Assembly: GCA_028287545.1 (NCBI GenBank)
Contig: JAQBPL010000397.1
Span: 1-20,426 of the forward strand
From: Vulcanimicrobiota bacterium
GTDB lineage: Bacteria > Eremiobacterota > Eremiobacteria > Baltobacterales > Baltobacteraceae
Length of the DNA stretch: 20,426 nt
Direction: 5' to 3'
Part shown: positions 13,642 through 20,426 of the stretch, in pieces
How the letters are laid out: every line of letters begins with the position of its first letter
Position numbering within the stretch: position 1 is the first letter of the stretch
Translations under genes and position numbers: made by a program
Notes under the pieces: model-generated
What the model was told of the DNA's origin: nothing
Database searches by the model: none
What the model saw: only the letters and a program-made list of their open reading frames with translations

Positions 13642-15024
13642 ATGAGTGAGGGGTCGCGCGGGCGAATGCCCGCGACCGCATTCGATGTCGGGATCGACGA
13701 ACGCATCGGCGTGCTCGAGACGCTCGCGCTCGGTTTCCAGAACATCTTCGGGATGACGGGGATGTTCGTGTTCCCGGCGATCATCGGGCTCGCGTACCAT
13801 CTGCCGGCGGCGCAGATCGGCTATCTCTACGGCGCGACCTTCGTGGCTTCGGGGCTCGTGACGGTGCTGCAGTCGGTGCTCGGATTGCGCCTGCCGATCG
13901 TGCAGGGCCCGTACGCCGGGACGTTCGCGATGATCGTCGTCGCGGGGAAACTGGGGATTCCGCTCGGGACGACGTTCGGTTCGCTCGCGCTGGCCGGCGT
14001 CGTGTGGGCAGCGCTCGCCTTTCCGATCCGCGGGTTCAGCCTGATCGGCATCGTCGCGCGCTACGCGAAGTCGCCGCTCATCTACGGAACCTTGCTGATC
14101 GTCATCATGACGCAGCTCGCGGGCGTGACGCTGCCGAACTGGATCGGCACGCCCGAGCGGCCGGGCTTCGGCGCGGTGAACCTCGCATCGGGCGCGCTCG
14201 CCGTCGTCGTGTTCGTCGCGTGCACCGTGTGGGGCCCACGCCTGATGCGCCGCGGCGCGACGCTGCTCGCGGTGCTGGCCGGTACGCTGCTCTTCGGCGC
14301 CTTCGTGCCGATCGACCTGAGCCACGTCGCGCACGCGCCGCTCATCGAAGCGCCGCGCATCTTCCCGTTCGGGGTGGGACTCAACGCCGAGCTCTTCCTG
14401 ATCTTCTTCGTGACCTTCGTGCCGGCGATCGCCGAGTCGATCGCGATGTACGAGATCGTCGCCGAGTGGGGCGAAGTCCGGCTTTCTCCGGCGCGCGTGT
14501 CGTTCGGCGTCTTCGGCGAGGTACTCGGCAGCGCGATCGGTGCGACGCTGGGCGCCGTCTCGACGCTGGCCTATCCCGACAACGTCGGCCTGCTGCGCGC
14601 CACGCGCGTCGGTTCCCGCTACGTGACGCTGGCGACCGGCGCGATCCTGATGCTCCTCGGAAGCATCGTCAAGTTCGACCTGCTGCTCGTCGCGGTGCCG
14701 CTGCCGATCATCGCTGCCGTCGGCGCGGTGCTGTTCGGAATGATCCTCATGAGCGGGATCCAGATGCTCGGCCGGGTCGACTGGGACGACCGTAACCTGA
14801 TCGTCGCGGGATTTCCGTTCATGGTTGCGATCGGCGGCCTCTTCGTTCCGGAGACGACGCTGCACGAGCTCCCGCTGTTCGCGCGCGTGATCGTGCAGCA
14901 GCCATTGATCAGCGCCGTCGTGCTGCTCGGCGTGCTCGACGCCGTGCTCAACCGCGGCCGCCGCGCCGCCGCCACCCTACCGCTCGCCGCTCGCACGCCG
15001 CTCGGCGCCGAGTCGGCGGTCTGA
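13642..15024 (+). CDS. NCS2 (uracil/xanthine permease) family transporter
   Basis: A 460-residue polytopic membrane protein of the nucleobase-cation symporter 2 family. Signature regions are IVQGPYAGTFAMIVVAGKLG (86-105), FVPAIAESIAMYEIV (259-273) with the TM8 substrate-site Glu265, and TLAYPDNVGLLRATRVGSR (308-326) corresponding to the TM10 NCS2 motif. ATG 13642 follows GGTGAGGAG at a good distance. NCS2 proteins import purines, pyrimidines, urate or ascorbate by cation symport; here the context is an aromatic/CoA pathway, so the actual ligand may be a different planar (hetero)aromatic anion. First gene of the second rightward operon and paired with a divergent IclR regulator. Confidence 0.92.
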   Translation: MSEGSRGRMPATAFDVGIDERIGVLETLALGFQNIFGMTGMFVFPAIIGLAYHLPAAQIGYLYGATFVASGLVTVLQSVLGLRLPIVQGPYAGTFAMIVVAGKLGIPLGTTFGSLALAGVVWAALAFPIRGFSLIGIVARYAKSPLIYGTLLIVIMTQLAGVTLPNWIGTPERPGFGAVNLASGALAVVVFVACTVWGPRLMRRGATLLAVLAGTLLFGAFVPIDLSHVAHAPLIEAPRIFPFGVGLNAELFLIFFVTFVPAIAESIAMYEIVAEWGEVRLSPARVSFGVFGEVLGSAIGATLGAVSTLAYPDNVGLLRATRVGSRYVTLATGAILMLLGSIVKFDLLLVAVPLPIIAAVGAVLFGMILMSGIQMLGRVDWDDRNLIVAGFPFMVAIGGLFVPETTLHELPLFARVIVQQPLISAVVLLGVLDAVLNRGRRAAATLPLAARTPLGAESAV

Positions 15025-15046
15025 CCGAAAGAAGACCTGACAGCTG

Positions 15047-16018
15047 ATGCACCATCGTCTCGCGGCACTCGTCGCCGCGCTCACCGTCCTCGCGTGCGCC
15101 GAGGCGGCGAGCGCGCAAACCGCGCCGCCATCGCCCTCCGCCGTTTCGCAGGCAGCCCCGCTCGTCTCCCCGCCGCCGCGCCCGCGCGCCGCAGCCGCCA
15201 CGCATAAAACCGTGATCGACCTGATCCCGACGCTCTCGTCGTCGATCGGCGGCGATGAGTTCTCGCCCGTACAACCGGCGTCGAACCCCTTCGTGCGTTC
15301 CGACGTGCGCTTGAGCTATCGGCTGACGCAGGATCTGGCGCCGCATCTCAGCTTCAGCTACTTTCACAACGCGGCGATCGCCGACAACACGCTCGGCCGC
15401 GTGGTGTCCCGCGCCGGGACGTTCCTCTACCCGCAGAGCGCGCGCGACGCGCTCGACGATTTCGGCTTCTCGTACGCGTTGAAGCGCGGCTACGCGCGGC
15501 TCGGCTACAATTACGAGCATCGCGTGTGCTGCCCCGCAGCGAACGATCCGACGAACCTCGCGCCGGCGGCATGGCACGCGGTGTACGCCGAAGGGCAGAT
15601 CCGCACCGCACCGATCGGGCGCCAGCAGCTGACGTTCAGCTTCACCGAGCGCGCCTCGCGCGCCGACCACCATGTCACCGAGGCGTATCTGCTCGCCCTG
15701 CCGCCGGGGTTCACCGACAGCAACCGCGCCGAATACGGACTGACGCAAACGCTCGGCGCGACCGCGAACGTGCTGCCGCGCACGCAGGCGTTCGCCACGT
15801 TCACCTGGGGCGCGACGTATTTCTTCGACAACGCGCCGTTCCCGTATCTCGCCGACACGTTCGACTACGGTCTGCAGCGCCCCATCTCGCGCGACGTGAC
15901 GCTGCGCGCGGAGATCAATCAGCAGACCGCACGTGAGATGGGCTACCCGTTCCCCGCCCCGAACGCGCTGCATCGCACGAAGTTCGTGCTTTCGGCGGAC
16001 ATTCGGATCGCGCCGTGA
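15047..16018 (+). CDS. Exported protein, probable outer-membrane beta-barrel
   Basis: A 323-residue protein not assigned to a named family. Residues 1-23 form a signal peptide (MHHRLAALVAALTVLAC..., probable cleavage after ASA before QTAPP); VLAC at 14-17 is a weak lipobox alternative. A Pro/Ala-rich linker (25-51) is followed by alternating hydrophobic/polar strands: DVRLSYRL, HLSFSYFHN, DFGFSYALKRGYARLGYNYE, GRQQLTFSFTERA, QAFATFTWGATYFF, DVTLRAEIN and the terminal KFVLSADIRIAP. This is the pattern of a small outer-membrane barrel. A CC pair lies at 161-162. It starts 22 nt after the permease stop and its stop overlaps the UbiD start (GTGA). An outer-membrane channel or sensor for the pathway substrate is a reasonable inference; no direct proof is visible. 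Confidence 0.75.
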   Translation: MHHRLAALVAALTVLACAEAASAQTAPPSPSAVSQAAPLVSPPPRPRAAAATHKTVIDLIPTLSSSIGGDEFSPVQPASNPFVRSDVRLSYRLTQDLAPHLSFSYFHNAAIADNTLGRVVSRAGTFLYPQSARDALDDFGFSYALKRGYARLGYNYEHRVCCPAANDPTNLAPAAWHAVYAEGQIRTAPIGRQQLTFSFTERASRADHHVTEAYLLALPPGFTDSNRAEYGLTQTLGATANVLPRTQAFATFTWGATYFFDNAPFPYLADTFDYGLQRPISRDVTLRAEINQQTAREMGYPFPAPNALHRTKFVLSADIRIAP

Positions 16019-17634
16019 GCACGCTGGAACGTGCCGTCGCCGCGCCGGTCGGCTATCACGATCTGCGCGCGCACATCGACGCACTCGAGCGCGAAGGCCT
16101 GATCCGCCGCATCGACCGCGCGGTCAACAAGGACACGGAGATCCATCCGCTCGTCCGCTGGCAGTACCGCGGCGGCCTGCCGGAGAGCGAACGCAGCGCG
16201 TTCCTCTTCACCAACGTCGTCGACTCGAAGGGGCGGCGCTACGACCATCCGGTGCTCGTCGGAGGGCTCGCCGCGACGCGGCGCATCTACGCGATCGGGA
16301 TGGGCTGTGCGCTCGACGAGGTCGGTGCGCGGTGGGAACAGGCACTGCGCGCGCCGATCGCGCCGGTGCTGGTCGAGGACGCGCCGGTCCACGAGGTCGT
16401 CCTCACCGGCGACGCGCTCGCGGCGTCGGGCGGTCTGCTCGACATTCCGGTGCCGATCTCGACGCCGGGGTATGACAACGCGCCGTATCTCTCGAGCGCC
16501 AGTTTCGTGACGAAAGACCCCGAAACCGGCGTGCGCAACGTCGGCACCTATCGTGCCCAGATCAAAGGCGCGCTCCGCTGCGGCGTCTACTACGTCCCGC
16601 ATGCCAACGACGCAGCCGTCCATTGGGGCAAGGCGCAGGCGCGCGGCGAGCATTTGCCCTGTGCGATCGTACTCGGGGCGCCGCCGGTGGTCTCGTACGC
16701 ATCGGTGCAGCGCATGCCGATCGAGCTCGACGAGATTGGCGTCGCGGGCGCGCTCGCGGGCGCGCCGATCCGCATGGTGCGCTGCAAGACCGTCGACCTC
16801 GAGGTACCGGCCGACGCGGAGCTGGTGATCGAGGGCTTCATCCGCACCGACGTGCTCGAACCCGAAGGGCCGTTCGGCGAGTCGCACGGCTTCGTTCACC
16901 CGCGCTCCGAGAGCCCGATCGTCGAGGTCACCGCGATCACGCATCGTCGCGACTACATCATGACCTCGTTCATCAGCCAGGTGACGCCGAGCGAGTCGAG
17001 CACGATCAAGCTGGTATCGTTCGAGCCGATGTTCCTGGACTTCTTGCGCAACACGGGCGGCGTGAAGTCGCTCAAGCGGGTCGTGATGCACGAAGCGCTC
17101 ACCAACATCCGCCCCGTGATCTTCCTGCAATTCGGGAAGACGTCGGAGAGCGAGGTATGGCGCGCGCTCAAGCTGGTCTCCGGATTCAAGAACGGGGTCG
17201 GCAAGCTGGTGATCGCGGTCGACAGCGACATCGATCCCGACAATCTCGACGCGATCTTCTGGGCGTTGGCGTACCGCATGACGCCGCACGTCGACGTGCA
17301 GATCGTGCGCGGCTACGACAAGGGGCACGCGCCGCCGTTCCGCGAGGTGCCGGCGATGGACAACTCCGTGATGCTGATCAACGCGACGCTGCGCGAGAAG
17401 CTGCCTCCGATCTCCCTTCCGAAGCGCGAATTCATGGAGCGCAGCCTCGAGCTCTGGCGCGAGCTCGGCTTGCCGACCGTCACGCCGCAGGCGCCGTGGC
17501 ACGGCTATTCGTTGGGCGAGTGGTGGGACGAACTCGACGACGAGGCCGACCTCGCGGCGCAGAGCCGCTACACCGAAACCGGCGACAAACTCGCCGGCCG
17601 CCGCATCTCTACCGGAAAAGGACCCGCTGCGTGA
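16015..17634 (+). CDS. UbiD-family prenylated-FMN-dependent (de)carboxylase
   Basis: A 539-residue UbiD-family enzyme. The active-site triad is present: Arg180 in NVGTYR (with the metal-ligand Asn175), Glu284 and Glu289 in EGPFGES, five residues apart as in characterised members such as Fdc1. Other conserved parts are DIPVPISTPGYDNAPYLSSA (143-162), LDEIGVAGALAGAP (238-251) and the C-terminal VDSDIDPDNLDAIFWA. It would add or remove CO2 on an aromatic, heteroaromatic or unsaturated acid and needs prenyl-FMN from a UbiX partner, which is not in this window. It is somewhat longer than the roughly 490-residue ubiquinone UbiD. The GTG start at 16015 overlaps the previous stop. The gene is coupled to a DUF35-thiolase-CoA-transferase set, so a catabolic role is far likelier than ubiquinone synthesis. 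Confidence 0.93.
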   Translation: MSTLERAVAAPVGYHDLRAHIDALEREGLIRRIDRAVNKDTEIHPLVRWQYRGGLPESERSAFLFTNVVDSKGRRYDHPVLVGGLAATRRIYAIGMGCALDEVGARWEQALRAPIAPVLVEDAPVHEVVLTGDALAASGGLLDIPVPISTPGYDNAPYLSSASFVTKDPETGVRNVGTYRAQIKGALRCGVYYVPHANDAAVHWGKAQARGEHLPCAIVLGAPPVVSYASVQRMPIELDEIGVAGALAGAPIRMVRCKTVDLEVPADAELVIEGFIRTDVLEPEGPFGESHGFVHPRSESPIVEVTAITHRRDYIMTSFISQVTPSESSTIKLVSFEPMFLDFLRNTGGVKSLKRVVMHEALTNIRPVIFLQFGKTSESEVWRALKLVSGFKNGVGKLVIAVDSDIDPDNLDAIFWALAYRMTPHVDVQIVRGYDKGHAPPFREVPAMDNSVMLINATLREKLPPISLPKREFMERSLELWRELGLPTVTPQAPWHGYSLGEWWDELDDEADLAAQSRYTETGDKLAGRRISTGKGPAA

Positions 17635-18056
17635 GCCTCTCTTCCCAAATCGTCGTCGCGGAGCCGTCGACCGTCGTTGCGACGGGAACCGGGACCCAGA
17701 TCGCGCGGCGCGGCGTCTCGTTCGAGGGGGGCGAGGTCGTCCTCGTCGCCAGCGCGTGCACGGCGTGCGACGCGGTCGCATGGCCGCCGGCCGCGCGTTG
17801 TCACGCATGCTGGGGCGCCGTGACCCCGCGCCGGCTCGCGACGAGCGGAGCGCTCTACGCGTTTACCACCGTCCACACGGCGGCGCCGGGTACCGAGGTG
17901 CCGTACGTCATCGGCTACGTCGACCTGCCCGAGGGCGTGCGCGTCTTCACGCCGCTGCGCGGGGACACGTCGCGTCTGCGCATCGACGGGCCGGTGACCC
18001 TGCACGGCGCCGCCGATGCGTTGGGCGCCGGCTTCTGGTTCGAGGCCGCGCGATGA
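17631..18056 (+). CDS. DUF35 Zn-ribbon/OB-fold protein, thiolase partner
   Basis: A 141-residue protein with a rubredoxin-like Zn ribbon, Cys43-x2-Cys46 and Cys57-x2-Cys60 (ACTACDAVAWPPAARCHAC), followed by an OB-fold domain (about 64-130, ATSGALYAFTTVHTA, PYVIGYVDLPEGVRVFTPLR). DUF35 proteins form complexes with thiolase-like enzymes in acetoacetyl-CoA synthesis of archaea and in bacterial aromatic degradation (BbsA with the BbsB thiolase). The GTG at 17631 overlaps the UbiD stop and AAAAGGA is upstream; the stop overlaps the thiolase ATG. The gene order UbiD-DUF35-thiolase supports a joint complex or channel. Confidence 0.9.
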   Translation: MSLSSQIVVAEPSTVVATGTGTQIARRGVSFEGGEVVLVASACTACDAVAWPPAARCHACWGAVTPRRLATSGALYAFTTVHTAAPGTEVPYVIGYVDLPEGVRVFTPLRGDTSRLRIDGPVTLHGAADALGAGFWFEAAR

Positions 18057-19198
18057 ACGGTCGTGAGGTCGCCGTCGTAGGCGCGGGGATGATCCGTTTC
18101 GGCAAGTATCCCGATGCCAGCTATCCCGATCTCGCGCAGCCGGCCGTCGTCGACGCGATCCGCTCGGCCGCAATCGATCCGCACGAGATCGACGCCGCGT
18201 TCTGCGGCCACTCCTTCGGCGGAATGCTGACCGGCCAGCGTATCCTCAAAGGGTTGGGGATGACCGGCGAGGCGATCGTCAACGTCGAGAACGCATGTTC
18301 CAGCGGCGCGGGTGCGTTCCACCAGGCGCACGCGGCGATCGCGAGCGGCGCGATCGACACGGCACTGGTGATCGGCGTCGACAAGCTGACGCAGTTCGCC
18401 GGCGGGACGCTCCCGCTCAACGTCGAGGATCACGAAGTCGCGAGCGGCATGGTGATGCCCGCGCTCTACGCGATGCGCGCGCAGCGGTATCTGCACGACT
18501 ACGGCTACGGCGCGGACGACCTCGCCCGCGTCAGCGTCAAGGCGCGCGCGAACGGCGCGCTCAACCCGTTCGCGCAGTTTCGCAAGCCGGTGACGCTTGA
18601 AGAGGTGCGCGCGTCGCGGCCGATCGCCGAGCCGCTCAACCTGTTCCAGTGCTGCCCGACGGGCGACGGCGGCGCAGCGGTGGTGTTGATGTCGGCCGAG
18701 CGCGCGCGGCGCAGCGGTGCGACGCCGGTTTGGGTGCGCGCGTCGGTCTTGCACAGCGGCCGCTACATGACGGGCTTTCGTGATTTTACGCTGCCCGAGA
18801 TCACCGTGCGCTCCGCGACGGACGCCTACGAACAAGCCGGGATCGGACCCGATGACCTCGACTTCGCCGAGGTGCACGACGCGTTCACGATCGCGGAGCT
18901 GCTCTACTACGAAGCGCTGCAGCTGTGCGAACGCGGCGAAGCGCCGCGGCTGGTCGCCGACGGCGTCACGGCGCTCGGCGGACGCGTTCCGGTGAACCCC
19001 AGCGGCGGCCTTTTGGCGAAAGGGCATCCGATCGGCGCGACCGGCGTGGGACAGCTCGCCGAGGCGTATTGGCAGCTCACCGGACGCTGCGGCGATCGCC
19101 AAGTCGCCGGCGCGAGGATCGGTCTGACGCACGTGACCGGCGGGGGCATCGCCGGGTTCGATCACGGCGCCTGCGCGATCACGATCCTCGCCGCGTGA
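18053..19198 (+). CDS. Thiolase-family protein (SCP2/DUF35-associated type)
   Basis: A 381-residue thiolase-fold enzyme. The nucleophile is Cys82 in NVENACSSGAGAFHQ, the active-site histidines are His276 in EVHDAF and His325 in NPSGGLLAKGHPIGATG, and Cys374 in FDHGAC lies at the position of the second thiolase cysteine; the glycine motif is HVTGGGIAG (360-368). All usual catalytic residues can be seen, so it should perform thiolytic cleavage or Claisen condensation of a 3-oxoacyl-CoA. The ATG at 18053 overlaps the DUF35 stop (ATGA). Context points to cleavage of a beta-keto acyl-CoA from ring degradation; the substrate is not known. Confidence 0.93.
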   Translation: MNGREVAVVGAGMIRFGKYPDASYPDLAQPAVVDAIRSAAIDPHEIDAAFCGHSFGGMLTGQRILKGLGMTGEAIVNVENACSSGAGAFHQAHAAIASGAIDTALVIGVDKLTQFAGGTLPLNVEDHEVASGMVMPALYAMRAQRYLHDYGYGADDLARVSVKARANGALNPFAQFRKPVTLEEVRASRPIAEPLNLFQCCPTGDGGAAVVLMSAERARRSGATPVWVRASVLHSGRYMTGFRDFTLPEITVRSATDAYEQAGIGPDDLDFAEVHDAFTIAELLYYEALQLCERGEAPRLVADGVTALGGRVPVNPSGGLLAKGHPIGATGVGQLAEAYWQLTGRCGDRQVAGARIGLTHVTGGGIAGFDHGACAITILAA

Positions 19199-20421
19199 CC
19201 GAACGCAACGCCACGGGTGCGCTCGCGGGACTGCGCGTCCTCGACCTCACCCAGTTCCTCTCAGGTCCGTTCTGCACGATGATCCTCGGCGATCTCGGCG
19301 CGGACGTCATCAAAGTTGAGACGCCGGAGGGTGATCTTACACGCACGCTGCCGCCGCACTTCGTCGGCGACGAGTCCGCATATTATCTGCACGTCAACCG
19401 CAACAAGCGGGGCATCGTCGTCGATCTCAAGCATCCGGACGGACGCGATCTGCTGGCGTCGCTCATGCGCAAGAGCGACGTCGTGGTGGAGAACTTCCGG
19501 CCCGGCGTGCTGGAGAAGCTCGGCATCCGTTACGAAGACGTCGCGGCGGAAGCGCCCGGCGTCGTATGGTGCTCGATCACCGGTTTCGGCGCTACCGGCC
19601 CGTACCGCGATCGCCCTGCCTACGACATGGTCGTGCAGGCGCTCTCCGGCGCGATGAGCCTCACTGGCGAGCCCGGTGAGCGGCCCGTGCGGCTCGGCGT
19701 CCCGGTCGGCGATCTGGCGGCAGGAATGTACGGCGCGATCGGGATCCTCGCCGCGTTGCGCGAGCGCGAGGGGAGCGGACGCGGACAGCGGATCGATGTC
19801 GGCATGCTCGACAGCCTCGTCTCGCTGCTGAGCTATCAGGGCGCGTACGCGCTGCGTTCCGGCGAGCCGCCGCAGGCGCAAGGCCGGGCGCACGACTCGA
19901 TCCCGACCTATCGCGCATTCGCGTGCGCCGACGGAAAGGACGTCGCCGTCACCGCGAACACCGAACGGATGTGGAGCGGCATGTGTACGGCGCTCGGACT
20001 CGAGGAGCTCCTCGACGATCCGCGCTTCACGACCAATCGCGAACGCTTCACGCACCGCGACGAACTCGTTCCGATCCTCGACGCCCGGTTCCGGCAGTTT
20101 CCGGCCGCGCTCGCCGCCGAACGCCTGCGCGCGCACGGCGTACCGGCCGCCGCGGTGAACGACGTGATCGAAGCCGTCAACGACGAGCACGTGCGCGCCC
20201 GCGAGATGGTCCTCACGCTCGCGGCTGACGACGGCCGCACGATCGACGTCCTCGGCAACCCGATACGGCTAGAGCGGACGGCGCGCACCGAGCACGCGTA
20301 TCCGCCGCGCCTCGGCGAAAACGCGCGCGAGGTACTGCTGGACGTGCTTGGCATCGATCGCGACGAAGCGGATCGTCTCGCCGCGAGCGGCGTCCTGGGA
20401 TCGTTCGCGCCCGCCGGCTGA
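19195..20421 (+). CDS. Class III (CaiB/BaiF family) CoA-transferase
   Basis: A 408-residue family III CoA-transferase: N-terminal LAGLRVLDLTQFLSGPFCTM (10-29), LGDLGADVIKVETPEGD (31-47), NKRGIVVDLKHPDGRDLL (70-87), VVENFRPGVLEKLGI (97-111), the catalytic Asp144 in PAYDMVVQALSGAMSLTGEP (141-160), and RVPxGD-type LGVPVGDLAAGMYGAIGIL (167-185). These enzymes move CoA from one acyl-CoA (often succinyl- or formyl-CoA) to a carboxylate, so this one is the natural activation step in a cluster that otherwise has no CoA ligase. The GTG at 19195 overlaps the thiolase stop. The gene is complete, ending 5 nt before the window edge; more genes of the operon may follow. Confidence 0.93.
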   Translation: MTERNATGALAGLRVLDLTQFLSGPFCTMILGDLGADVIKVETPEGDLTRTLPPHFVGDESAYYLHVNRNKRGIVVDLKHPDGRDLLASLMRKSDVVVENFRPGVLEKLGIRYEDVAAEAPGVVWCSITGFGATGPYRDRPAYDMVVQALSGAMSLTGEPGERPVRLGVPVGDLAAGMYGAIGILAALREREGSGRGQRIDVGMLDSLVSLLSYQGAYALRSGEPPQAQGRAHDSIPTYRAFACADGKDVAVTANTERMWSGMCTALGLEELLDDPRFTTNRERFTHRDELVPILDARFRQFPAALAAERLRAHGVPAAAVNDVIEAVNDEHVRAREMVLTLAADDGRTIDVLGNPIRLERTARTEHAYPPRLGENAREVLLDVLGIDRDEADRLAASGVLGSFAPAG

Positions 20422-20426
20422 CTGCG

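Noticed and set aside
13486..14865. Extension of IclR paralog 2 to a 747-residue protein
   Set aside because: The extension is an Asp/Arg/His-rich shadow of the NCS2 permease gene and crosses its promoter; IclR proteins are 250-290 residues.
13642..15024. Purine salvage or catabolism cluster based on the NCS2 permease plus xanthine-dehydrogenase-like enzyme
   Set aside because: No uricase, allantoinase, guanine deaminase or XdhC is present, and the permease neighbours are CoA and decarboxylase enzymes.
1..20426. CRISPR arrays, tRNA/rRNA genes, insertion sequences, toxin-antitoxin or phage genes
   Set aside because: No regular repeat-spacer pattern, transposase, integrase, or RNA gene sequence was seen.

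Overview
This is a GC-rich (by eye well above 60 %) bacterial window that is almost entirely coding. It carries a catabolic gene cluster arranged as two similar regulatory modules. GTG and TTG starts are common, and most neighbouring genes overlap by 4 nt (ATGA or GTGA). A signal-peptide protein with beta-strand character suggests a diderm host. The phylum cannot be fixed from the sequence. The gene styles would fit an uncultured, GC-rich soil lineage such as Candidatus Eremiobacterota, but that is only a guess.

Left edge (1-744): the 5' part of an exported protein of unknown function (minus strand, cut by the window edge), then a non-coding stretch holding a nested inverted-repeat element and a short degenerate tandem repeat.

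Module A (745-12689): a leftward operon encodes a 4-carboxymuconolactone-decarboxylase-like protein, an IclR regulator, an enol-lactonase-like alpha/beta hydrolase and an aldehyde dehydrogenase. Divergent from it is a long rightward operon: MFS transporter, crotonase-family enzyme, the FAD, 2Fe-2S and Mo subunits of a xanthine-dehydrogenase-family molybdenum hydroxylase (order as in coxM-coxS-coxL), then CoxD-like AAA ATPase, CoxE-like VWA protein and CoxG-like SRPBCC protein. The Mo subunit has an RGAGR-type active-site loop rather than the CSFR loop of true CO dehydrogenase, so an organic substrate is more likely than CO.

Module B (12622-20421): a second, closely related IclR regulator (minus strand) is divergent from an NCS2 permease, an exported probable outer-membrane protein, a UbiD-family prenyl-FMN (de)carboxylase, a DUF35 Zn-ribbon/OB-fold protein, a thiolase-like protein and a class III CoA-transferase.

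Both modules look built to import and break down an aromatic or heteroaromatic carboxylate: uptake, CoA activation, (de)carboxylation, Mo-dependent hydroxylation, crotonase-type ring or chain chemistry, lactone or aldehyde processing and thiolytic cleavage. The substrate is not determined. The strongest unreported-looking signal is regulatory: a palindrome TTCCG-N5-CGGAA occurs at the three module promoters, and at the two transporter promoters it is nearly identical and lies at the same distance downstream of a good sigma70-type -10 box. This suggests that the paired IclR paralogs control one regulon.
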